Under the pieces are notes generated by a model. That model had not been told where the DNA came from, ran no database searches, and saw nothing but the letters and a program-made list of their open reading frames with translations. A stretch of 6,788 nt of DNA from Sphingomonadales bacterium UBA7473. Its GTDB lineage: Bacteria; Pseudomonadota; Alphaproteobacteria; Sphingomonadales; Sphingomonadaceae. The position numbers and the translations under genes were made by a program. The number at the start of each line of letters is the position of its first letter. Positions within the stretch are counted from its first letter, which is position 1. The stretch is taken from the NCBI GenBank assembly GCA_002478575.1, contig DLOX01000109.1:1-6788 (forward strand). The letters run 5' to 3'. Positions 1 to 6,728 of the stretch are shown piece by piece.

Positions 1-1
1 G

Positions 2-1216
2 GGGCTGGATCATGATGGGGAGGTTGTGTTCCAATTCGCGCGTGCCGCTCGTCATGCGGAAGTCGCGCATGAACTTCTGGCCAAGGGGCATGCCTATAAA
101 TGCTTTGCGACCGCTGAAGAGCTGGAAGCGATGCGGGCTGAGCAGCGGGAAAAGAAGCTTCCCATGCGCTATGATGGCCGCTGGCGGGATCGTGATCCAT
201 CTGAAGCGCCAGAAGGTGCTCCTTACGTCATCCGCTTGAAAGCGCCGCGCGAAGGCAAAGTGACAATCGCTGATTTGGTGCAGGGCGATGTTACGGTCGC
301 CAATGCTGAGCTTGACGACATGGTGCTGCTCCGCTCCGATGGCACGCCGACATATATGTTGTCTGTTGTCGTCGACGATCAGGATATGGGCGTCACGCAC
401 GTCATTCGCGGCGATGATCATTTGAACAATGCGTTTCGGCAGCTTGCCTTGATCCGCGCGATGGACTGGCCGCAGCCCATCTATGCGCATGTGCCGCTGA
501 TCCATGGCGCTGATGGGGCTAAGCTTTCGAAGCGCCATGGTGCACTTGGGGTGGACGCCTATCGCGATGAAATGGGCTATTTGCCGGAAGCGGTTAATAA
601 TTATCTTGCGCGTCTCGGCTGGGGCCATGGCGATGATGAGATTTTCTCGCGCGAACAAGCCATCGAATGGTTTGATGTCGCAGACGTTGGCAAAGGGCCA
701 TCGCGCTTTGACTTTAAGAAGCTTGAGCATCTGAATGGCCATTATTTGCGAGAGGCGGATGATGCCCGACTTGTGACAATCATTCAGCCTCTGGCAGAGG
801 CCAAGATCGGTCGTGAATTGGGGGCAAATGAAGCTGCCGCGCTGCTCGCCGCTATGCCCGCTTTGAAACAACGCGCCAAATCGACACATGCCGTGGCGGA
901 TGGTGCTCTTTTCCTGTTCGATAAGCGTCCATTGCGACTCGACGAGGGGGCAAAAGCTCTGCTAGATGATGCTGCTTCTAATCTGTTGCGTCAGGTCGCG
1001 GAGGCACTTACCGGGGTTCCGGAATGGACTGAGACGGCACTGGAGAATGCGGTCAAGTCTGTAGCGGAGGATGCCGGACTGGGCCTTGGTAAGGTTGCGC
1101 AGCCCTTGAGAGCTGCGTTGACAGGTCGCACAACCTCGCCAGGAATTTATGATGTTTTGCTCCTTCTTGGAAAAGAAGAGAGTTTGGGACGATTGGGTGA
1201 TGCTTCGGCCAACTGA
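2..1216 (+). CDS. gltX: Glutamyl-tRNA synthetase (GltX), 5'-truncated by the window edge
   Basis: Class I aminoacyl-tRNA synthetase that charges tRNA with glutamate in the cytoplasm. The reading frame is open from base 2 and gives 404 residues; family members are about 470, so roughly 70 N-terminal residues, including the HIGH ATP-binding motif, lie upstream. The GTG at 26 is an internal valine codon, because the frame reads GLDHDGEVVFQF across it. Visible hallmarks are GTPTYMLSVVVDD and THVIRGDDHL (active-site region), followed by the KMSKS-loop variant KLSKR at bases 521-535 and the RLGW-HGDDEI segment. The C-terminal helical anticodon-binding region ends in the conserved LGKVAQPLRAALTGR stretch. 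Of the zinc-site cysteines known in the E. coli enzyme, only the first survives (KCFAT; the later one is Trp in GRWRD), so zinc is probably not bound. Alphaproteobacteria often carry two gltX paralogues and I cannot tell which this is. gltA follows after 27 bases, probably in the same transcript. Confidence 0.97.
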   Translation, partial: GLDHDGEVVFQFARAARHAEVAHELLAKGHAYKCFATAEELEAMRAEQREKKLPMRYDGRWRDRDPSEAPEGAPYVIRLKAPREGKVTIADLVQGDVTVANAELDDMVLLRSDGTPTYMLSVVVDDQDMGVTHVIRGDDHLNNAFRQLALIRAMDWPQPIYAHVPLIHGADGAKLSKRHGALGVDAYRDEMGYLPEAVNNYLARLGWGHGDDEIFSREQAIEWFDVADVGKGPSRFDFKKLEHLNGHYLREADDARLVTIIQPLAEAKIGRELGANEAAALLAAMPALKQRAKSTHAVADGALFLFDKRPLRLDEGAKALLDDAASNLLRQVAEALTGVPEWTETALENAVKSVAEDAGLGLGKVAQPLRAALTGRTTSPGIYDVLLLLGKEESLGRLGDASAN

Positions 1217-1226
1217 AGCTGACGTG

Positions 1227-1233
1227 GGAAGGA
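1227..1233 (+). promoter_or_regulatory. Ribosome binding site of gltA
   Basis: The sequence GGAAGGA lies 10 bases before the ATG at 1244 and closely matches the anti-Shine-Dalgarno complement. It supports the ATG at 1244 as the start of citrate synthase. The 27-base gltX-gltA gap shows no hairpin and no convincing promoter, which favours co-transcription of the two genes. Confidence 0.75.
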
Positions 1234-1243
1234 TAGAAAGACT

Positions 1244-2527
1244 ATGACCAATAGCGCGAAAATCTCCATCAATGGCAAGGACATCGAAGCTCCCGTGAAG
1301 TCGGGCAGTATCGGCCCTGATGTTGTTGATATCCGTAAACTTTATGCCCAAACGGGTGCATTCACCTTTGATCCGGGCTTCATGTCCACCGCGAGCTGTG
1401 AATCGGCCATCACCTATATCGATGGTGATGAAGGTGTATTGCTTCACCGCGGCTATCCCATTGGTCAACTCGCGGAAGAGTCATCCTTCCTTGAGGTTTG
1501 CTACCTCTTGTTGAACGATGAACTGCCAACGAAGGACGAGTTTTCCAAGTTCACGCATACGATCACGCGGCACACGATGCTGCATGAGCAGTTGGCGACT
1601 TTCTATCGCGGTTTCCGTCGTGATGCGCACCCCATGGCCGTGATGTGCGGCGTGGTTGGCGCGCTTTCGGCTTTCTATCATGATTCGACCGACATCACCG
1701 ATCCAGAGCAGCGCAAGATCGCTAGCCACCGCTTGATTGCGAAAATGCCAACCATTGCGGCGATGGCCTATAAATATTCGGTTGGTCAGCCCTTCGTGTA
1801 CCCAGACAATCGCCTGTCATACGCGGGCAACTTCCTGAAGATGACTTTCGGCGTGCCTGCTGAAGAATATGTCGTGAACCCCGCCATTGAAAAGGCGATG
1901 GACCGCATTTTCATCCTTCATGCTGATCATGAGCAAAATGCATCGACCTCAACGGTGCGTTTGGCCGGCTCGTCAGGTGCCAATCCATTCGCATGCATCG
2001 CGGCAGGCATTGCGTGCCTGTGGGGCCCCGCTCATGGTGGTGCCAATGAAGCGGCGCTTAACATGCTTCGCGAAATTGGCCATCCAGACCGGATTCCGGA
2101 ATATATCGCGCGCGCCAAGGACAAGAATGATCCGTTCCGCCTGATGGGCTTTGGCCACCGGGTTTACAAAAACTATGATCCTCGCGCGACCGTGATGCAG
2201 CAGACGCTGCGTGAAGTGTTTGATGCGCTGAAGATCAATGATCCCGTGTTTGAAGTGGCCATCCAGCTGGAGCAAATGGCGCTCAATGATCCTTATTTCA
2301 TTGAGAAGAAGCTGTTCCCGAACGTCGATTTCTATTCCGGCGTGATCTTGTCAGCCATTGGCTTCCCCACCGAGATGTTCACAGTGCTGTTTGCGCTTGC
2401 CCGCACGGTGGGTTGGGTCGCGCAGTGGAATGAGATGATCTCTGACCCAGAACAGAAGATCGGTCGTCCGCGTCAGCTCTACACTGGCCCAGTGCAGCGG
2501 GACTATGTGCCGATTTCGCAGCGGTAA
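1244..2527 (+). CDS. gltA: Citrate synthase, type II (hexameric, Gram-negative form)
   Basis: Condenses acetyl-CoA and oxaloacetate to citrate, the entry step of the TCA cycle, in the cytoplasm. The protein is 427 residues, the length of E. coli GltA as I recall it, and aligns almost without gaps. The catalytic triad is intact: H264 in GPAHGGAN, H305 in GFGHRVYKNYDPRA and D362 in NVDFYSG. The substrate-binding stretch LHADHEQNASTSTVR is also present (residues 225-239). The N-terminal extension with CESAITYIDGDEG and LLHRGYPI marks the type II subfamily. Several residues that form the NADH allosteric site in E. coli are conserved (R109, H110, Y145, R163, K167, N189), but T204 is Val and C206 is Ala here. 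The start is fixed by the Shine-Dalgarno sequence at 1227-1233. It sits 27 bases after gltX and 101 bases before an efflux operon that has its own candidate promoter. Confidence 0.99.
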   Translation: MTNSAKISINGKDIEAPVKSGSIGPDVVDIRKLYAQTGAFTFDPGFMSTASCESAITYIDGDEGVLLHRGYPIGQLAEESSFLEVCYLLLNDELPTKDEFSKFTHTITRHTMLHEQLATFYRGFRRDAHPMAVMCGVVGALSAFYHDSTDITDPEQRKIASHRLIAKMPTIAAMAYKYSVGQPFVYPDNRLSYAGNFLKMTFGVPAEEYVVNPAIEKAMDRIFILHADHEQNASTSTVRLAGSSGANPFACIAAGIACLWGPAHGGANEAALNMLREIGHPDRIPEYIARAKDKNDPFRLMGFGHRVYKNYDPRATVMQQTLREVFDALKINDPVFEVAIQLEQMALNDPYFIEKKLFPNVDFYSGVILSAIGFPTEMFTVLFALARTVGWVAQWNEMISDPEQKIGRPRQLYTGPVQRDYVPISQR

Positions 2528-2534
2528 CTAGGTC

Positions 2535-2566
2535 TTTCGACTATGGTCTAGTTTCTAATCGAAACT
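2535..2566. repeat. Small overlapping inverted repeats downstream of gltA
   Basis: Two perfect 6-base inverted repeats share sequence: AGTTTC (2550-2555) with GAAACT (2561-2566) around a 5-base loop, and TTTCGA (2535-2540) with TCGAAA (2559-2564) around an 18-base spacer. The two pairings are mutually exclusive. The stems are AT-rich and no T-run follows, so this is a poor intrinsic terminator. Lying just upstream of the candidate -35 box of the efflux operon, it could be an operator half-site arrangement or could be chance. Confidence 0.4.
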
Positions 2567-2570
2567 GATC

Positions 2571-2592
2571 TTGACAGGCTAAGAGTTGACAG
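2571..2592 (+). repeat. Direct repeat TTGACAG with 15-base periodicity
   Basis: TTGACAG occurs at 2571-2577 and again at 2586-2592, separated by 8 bases. The first copy is the candidate -35 box and the second lies in the promoter spacer, so a protein bound to both would block RNA polymerase. A regulator site is possible; the second copy may also simply be a chance repeat of the -35 consensus. Confidence 0.45.
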
Positions 2593-2600
2593 CGTAAACT
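2571..2600 (+). promoter_or_regulatory. Candidate sigma-70-type promoter of the efflux operon
   Basis: A perfect -35 consensus TTGACA (2571-2576) is followed after 18 bases by TAAACT (2595-2600), which matches the -10 consensus at 4 of 6 positions. Transcription would begin near 2606-2608 and leave a leader of about 20 bases before the adaptor ATG at 2629. A second TTGACA at 2586-2591 lacks a -10 box at the right distance (TCAACA at 2609-2614 is poor). The existence of a separate promoter fits the change of gene function after gltA. Inference from pattern only. Confidence 0.55.
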
Positions 2601-2613
2601 TGCTCCACTCAAC

Positions 2614-2623
2614 AAGGGTGGGG
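2614..2623 (+). promoter_or_regulatory. Ribosome binding site of the adaptor gene
   Basis: The purine-rich AAGGGTGGGG lies 5 bases before the ATG at 2629 and can pair with the 16S rRNA tail. It supports this start, which also gives a correctly placed lipoprotein signal peptide. Confidence 0.6.
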
Positions 2624-2628
2624 CAACT

Positions 2629-3669
2629 ATGTTCGCGCGTTGGTTTATCGTTTCATCGTCCCTCTTGATGCTTGCGGCTTGTTCGGCGGAAGAGAAGGCG
2701 GCGGAACCCGATAAGCCCTTGGCTGTCCGCGTGGCGGAGGTTGGGCGAGCCGATCAGGTCAATGAGATTGATGTGATTGGCACTGCGCTCTGGCGGATGG
2801 AAACGCCTTTGGGCTTTACGTCGGCGGGCCAGATTTCGCGGGTTCTCGTCAATGAAGGGGATCGGGTGCGGCGCGGGCAGTTGTTGGCTGTCCTTGATAC
2901 CACGCCTGTCCAAGCCGATCTGGCTGCGGCTGAGGCAGAGGCGCGGCGATCTGGCTCGGAGGTGCAGCGGCTCTCAACGCTGTTCAAACAAGGCTGGGTC
3001 ACCAAGGCACGATTGGAAGCGGCGCAGGCCGGTTCAGAGACTGCATCCGCCGCTGTTCGTGCCCGGCGCTTTGCTTTGGAAACCGCGCGGATCGTTGCCC
3101 CCAACGATGGCGTGATCCTTTCTCGCACTGCTGAGCCAACCCAAGTTGTCGCGGCGGGTGCTCCCGTAGTCACTTTGGGTGAAGCCGAATCCGGCTATGT
3201 TTTTCGTGCTCCCATGAATGATCGCCTTGCCAGCCGGATCGGCATTGGCTCCCCCGCAACCGTCCGCTTTCAGGCTTTGGGAGACGAAGCGCTGCAGGGT
3301 CGAGTCGTCGAAATTGGCGGCAAAGCAGCGCGGGCAACCGGCACTTTCGATGTTGAAATCGGCTTGCCATCCGATCCGCGCATCCGATCTGGCATGATCG
3401 GCAATGCGAAGATATTGGGCGGCGGGGGCATGACATCCTTGCCACGCTTGCCCGCTGCTGCCGTGATTGCGCCGCGAGCGGGGGAGGCTTTGGTCTTTGT
3501 GATTGATGCCAAGAATGTCGCCCGGATGCGGACGGTGCAGATTGGCGACCCCTCTGATCAAGGCGTCGAGGTGAAATCCGGAATCTCTCCGGGCGAACGC
3601 GTCGCGCTGACAGGCCTTGATCGCATCAGAGATGGGATGACCGTCCAGCCCGTGGCACGCGGGCAATGA
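2629..3669 (+). CDS. RND efflux periplasmic adaptor (membrane fusion) lipoprotein, HlyD/AcrA-like
   Basis: Periplasmic adaptor that links an inner-membrane RND pump to an outer-membrane channel. The 346-residue protein starts with a lipoprotein signal peptide: R4, a hydrophobic run, and the lipobox L15-A16-A17-C18, so C18 should be lipidated. The first lipoyl half-motif runs from about G67 to D90 (GQISRVLVNEGDRV, then GQLLAVLD). A short Ala/Glu/Arg-rich alpha-hairpin (about 91-154) follows, then the second lipoyl half opening with IVAPNDGVILSR (155-166), a beta-barrel region (about 188-265) and a membrane-proximal domain ending near 340 (SGISPGERV, GLDRIRDGM). At 346 residues it is somewhat shorter than AcrA. 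It is preceded by its own candidate promoter and overlaps the pump gene by 4 bases, so the two are surely one operon. The family is clear; the transported substrate is not. Confidence 0.95.
   Translation: MFARWFIVSSSLLMLAACSAEEKAAEPDKPLAVRVAEVGRADQVNEIDVIGTALWRMETPLGFTSAGQISRVLVNEGDRVRRGQLLAVLDTTPVQADLAAAEAEARRSGSEVQRLSTLFKQGWVTKARLEAAQAGSETASAAVRARRFALETARIVAPNDGVILSRTAEPTQVVAAGAPVVTLGEAESGYVFRAPMNDRLASRIGIGSPATVRFQALGDEALQGRVVEIGGKAARATGTFDVEIGLPSDPRIRSGMIGNAKILGGGGMTSLPRLPAAAVIAPRAGEALVFVIDAKNVARMRTVQIGDPSDQGVEVKSGISPGERVALTGLDRIRDGMTVQPVARGQ
3666..3669 (+). other. ATGA stop/start overlap coupling adaptor and pump
   Basis: The adaptor's TGA (3667-3669) overlaps the pump's ATG (3666-3668). 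The bases just upstream (CGTGGCACGCGGGCA) offer no strong Shine-Dalgarno sequence, so the pump is probably translated by ribosomes finishing the adaptor, which would keep the two subunits in step. Confidence 0.85.
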
Positions 3670-6600
3670 AGCTGATTGAATTTGCGGTTCGCCGCTGGCA
3701 ACTGACGGCGGTTTTCTTCATCCTGATGGCCGCTCTTGGCGTGCAGGCTTTCCTCAGCATTCCGCGATCCGCTGATCCGCATTTCGCCATTCCGATCGTG
3801 ATCGTCACTGTCGTCAATCCCGGCGTGGATTCAGGCGAGATGGAAGAAACAATCGCCAAGCCCATCGAGGAAGCGATTCAAGGCATTGATCGCATCCGGG
3901 AGATCAGGTCGACCGCAGGGAGCGGCGTTGCGGTCATCTTGGCGGAGTTTGATCATGGTGCCGATTCAGATCAGGCGCTCGACCGCGTGGTGCGTGATGT
4001 GGGCGCAATCCGGGGCCAATTGCCGCCAGGTATCGTTCGGCTAAACTTCCGCCGGGCGCGAACCACCGAAGCGGCGGTGATGCAATTGGCGCTGGTCAGC
4101 AAAGACGCCTCTTGGCGGCGGATGGACAAATATATGTCTGATATCCGGGATCGGTTGAACGTTGTGCCGGGCGTGCGGAGCAGCCAGATTGGCGGTCTTG
4201 CCCCGCCCGAAGTGCGGGTGTCTCTGGATCAAGCGCGAATGTCCGCTGCAGGGCTGGCGCCAGCCGCCGTGGTCAATGCTCTCAGCGCGGGCGGTGCGAC
4301 CATCTCAGGCGGCACCGTTAACAGCGGCGAGAGGCGCCTGAACGTTGATGTCGGCGGTGCCTATCGATCCTTGGAAGCCATAGAAAACACTATCATCAAA
4401 GGCGAGTCGGGACGCGTGACCCTTATCCGCGATGTGGCGGAGGTCTCTTGGGCAGAAGGTGAGCAAACCCATATCACGCGCTTCAATGGCGAACGCGCGG
4501 CCTTCATCGCGATCCGGCAGAAGGATGGGATTAACGCGGTTCAACTGCGGAAGGATTTGGGTGTCGCGGTCGACGACATTAATGCAGGACTGCCGCCTGA
4601 TATGAAGCTGGAGGCTGGGTTTGACCAATCACTTGATATCAAGCGGCGGTTGAATCAGCTGGGTGTGGACTTTGGGATTGCGCTGGCGCTGGTTTTGGTG
4701 ACGCTCATTCCTTTAGGTTTCCGCGCCTCGATTGTGGTCATTGTCTCTATCCCGCTTTCGCTTGCGATGGGTATTTTCATCCTCGCGCAATTGGGCTTCA
4801 CGCTCAATCAGATCAGCATATCAGGCTTCATCATTTCGCTGGGGCTGCTGGTTGATGACAGCATTGTTGTGACCGAGAATATCGAACGCCATCTGCGGAT
4901 GGGCAAAGCCACGGTCGACGCCGCGATCATTGGCACCAAAGAAATCAGCGTCGCCGTGCTGGGATCAACAGGCGTGCTGCTCTTTGCCTTCTTGCCGCTG
5001 ACCTTCCTTCCCGAAGGGTCCGGCGATTTTGTGCGGGGGCTTCCGATGGCGGTGCTGGTCACGGTCGCGAGCAGCTTGCTGGTTTCGCTGACCATCATCC
5101 CCTTCATCGCCAGCCGCTTGCTCAAAGCCAATCATGGGCCAGAGGGCAATCGCGCCCTGCAAGCGATCAACGGCGGCATTCAGCGCTTTTATCACCCGAT
5201 CCTCCACTGGGGGCTCGGCAATCCGCACAAGACTGTTTGGGGATCGATGGGGCTATGCCTTGCAGCCTTTGGCCTGTTCCCATTGATTGGCTTCAGTCTC
5301 TTCCCCGCATCGGACTCGCCCTATTTCATGGTGCGAGTTGAGGCGCCGGAAGGCAGCGGGGTTCCGGCAACCGACAAGGCCGTTCGGGAAGTCTCCAAGA
5401 TCGTATCCGAATTCCCCGGTGTTGTCTATCGCCTCGAAAATGCGGGGAGAGGCAATCCGCAGATCTTCTACAATAACCTGCCGGTCGAAGATAATGCCCG
5501 ATATGGCGAGGTCTTCGTTACGATTGAAAAATGGAACCCTAAGCAAAGCCCTGCTGATCTGGACCAGCTTCGTAAGCGCTTTGACAGTTATCCCGATGCA
5601 AAAGTCTCGGTCATCCAGTTTGAAAATGGTCCGCCAGTGGATGCACCTGTTGCGATCCGCTTGCTGGGTCAGGATTTGGAAGGGCTGAAGAAAGCGGCCG
5701 CGCAGGTCGCGACGCTGATGGAAGGGGTTCCGGGGCTTCGGGACGTCGAAAATCCCTTGGCGGCAGAGCGGGTTGATTTGGACATTGGCTTTGATGCGGC
5801 CTCCGCTAGTCTTCTTGGCATCACCCAAAGCGACGTCCGCCGGGCGGTCCGCATCGCGATTGCGGGCGAACGCGCGACCAATTTCCGCGATGTTGAAGGT
5901 GACACATATCCTGTCACCGTGCGCCTGCCGATGGCGGCCAATCAGCCAGTCTCCGCGCTTGGCTCTGTCTATGTCCAAAGCTCAACCGGAGCGAGTGTGC
6001 CACTGACCGAAGTTGCCAACCCGAAACTCAAAAGCGCGCCTGCAATCATCAACCGGTTCCAGCTTGAACGCACTGTGATGATCAAGGGCTATAACCGACT
6101 TGGGTCTTTACCCTCCGCGCTGAACGCCGAGGTCGTCAAGAAGCTGGAAGCGACCAAGCTGCCACCGGGCGTCCGCTGGTCAGTTGGTGGGTCGGCGGAG
6201 GCAGCCGCGCGAAACACGGCGGGCTTAGGCGGCGTGATCCTCTTTGCCATTTTCGGCATTATGGCTGTGCTAGTGGCGGAGTTCGGCCGTTTTCGGGAAG
6301 TGGCTGTTGTTGCCGGCGTCATACCCCTTGGCATTTTTGGCGGCATATTGGCATTGCTCTTCACTGGCAATTCGCTGTCATTCCTCGCGACCATTGGCTT
6401 TGTGGCATTGATCGGCATTGAGATTAAAAACTCAATCCTGCTCGTCGATTTCACCACCAAGTTGCGCAATGATGGCGTGCCTCTGTTAGAGGCCATCGAG
6501 CGGGCAGGGGAGACGCGTTTCTTGCCAGTGTTGCTCACCTCAGTCACGGCGATCGGCGGCTTGCTCCCGCTCGCACTGTCAGGCTCTCCGCTTTACGCGC

Positions 6601-6728
6601 CGCTTGCTTGGGTGATCATTGGCGGGCTGATCTCCTCCACATTGCTCAGTCGGATCGTGACGCCGGTCATGTACTATCTGAGCGTCAGAAAGGTGGAAGG
6701 AACTCCACCGTCATTGCAAGGAGCGTAA
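3666..6728 (+). CDS. RND-family proton-driven efflux pump, inner-membrane permease (AcrB/HAE-like)
   Basis: Inner-membrane transporter that exchanges protons for drug-like or other substrates and passes them through the adaptor to an outer-membrane channel. The 1020 residues show the duplicated RND plan: TM1 (about 11-31), a large periplasmic loop (32-335), TM2-TM6 (336-483), TM7 (525-546), a second large loop (547-852) and TM8-TM12 (853-1004). The proton-relay residues are all present: D397-D398 in TM4 (GLLVDDSIVVTENIER), K921 in TM10 (IGIEIKNSILLVDF) and R951/T958 in TM11 (RFLPVLLTS), equivalent to AcrB D407/D408, K940 and R971/T978. The paired aspartates argue against the heavy-metal (CusA) class. 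The start is the only sensible one and overlaps the adaptor stop. The C-terminal tail after TM12 is short, and its last five residues (SLQGA) and stop are encoded by a palindromic repeat. Substrate unknown; TriC-like or other HAE subgroups are possible. Confidence 0.96.
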   Translation: MKLIEFAVRRWQLTAVFFILMAALGVQAFLSIPRSADPHFAIPIVIVTVVNPGVDSGEMEETIAKPIEEAIQGIDRIREIRSTAGSGVAVILAEFDHGADSDQALDRVVRDVGAIRGQLPPGIVRLNFRRARTTEAAVMQLALVSKDASWRRMDKYMSDIRDRLNVVPGVRSSQIGGLAPPEVRVSLDQARMSAAGLAPAAVVNALSAGGATISGGTVNSGERRLNVDVGGAYRSLEAIENTIIKGESGRVTLIRDVAEVSWAEGEQTHITRFNGERAAFIAIRQKDGINAVQLRKDLGVAVDDINAGLPPDMKLEAGFDQSLDIKRRLNQLGVDFGIALALVLVTLIPLGFRASIVVIVSIPLSLAMGIFILAQLGFTLNQISISGFIISLGLLVDDSIVVTENIERHLRMGKATVDAAIIGTKEISVAVLGSTGVLLFAFLPLTFLPEGSGDFVRGLPMAVLVTVASSLLVSLTIIPFIASRLLKANHGPEGNRALQAINGGIQRFYHPILHWGLGNPHKTVWGSMGLCLAAFGLFPLIGFSLFPASDSPYFMVRVEAPEGSGVPATDKAVREVSKIVSEFPGVVYRLENAGRGNPQIFYNNLPVEDNARYGEVFVTIEKWNPKQSPADLDQLRKRFDSYPDAKVSVIQFENGPPVDAPVAIRLLGQDLEGLKKAAAQVATLMEGVPGLRDVENPLAAERVDLDIGFDAASASLLGITQSDVRRAVRIAIAGERATNFRDVEGDTYPVTVRLPMAANQPVSALGSVYVQSSTGASVPLTEVANPKLKSAPAIINRFQLERTVMIKGYNRLGSLPSALNAEVVKKLEATKLPPGVRWSVGGSAEAAARNTAGLGGVILFAIFGIMAVLVAEFGRFREVAVVAGVIPLGIFGGILALLFTGNSLSFLATIGFVALIGIEIKNSILLVDFTTKLRNDGVPLLEAIERAGETRFLPVLLTSVTAIGGLLPLALSGSPLYAPLAWVIIGGLISSTLLSRIVTPVMYYLSVRKVEGTPPSLQGA

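Noticed and set aside
26..28. GTG as a start codon for gltX
   Set aside because: The frame is open back to base 2 and the residues before it (GLDHDGEVV) belong to the conserved GltX sequence, so this is an internal codon of a truncated gene.
1118..1153. Possible promoter for gltA inside gltX (TTGACA at 1118-1123, TATGAT at 1148-1153)
   Set aside because: The spacing is 24 bases, too long for a sigma-70 promoter, and the closer hexamers are poor. A promoter here cannot be excluded but is not supported.
1766..1778. TATAAATATT-like AT-rich stretch inside gltA
   Set aside because: It encodes the conserved AYKYSVGQPF segment of citrate synthase and has no matching -35 box.
5253..5978. 241-codon open frame on the minus strand inside the RND gene
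   Set aside because: It lies fully antisense to a well-conserved pump gene, shows no recognisable domain, and is a typical shadow frame of GC-rich coding sequence. The same holds for the minus-strand frames at 3034-3666 and 962-1468.
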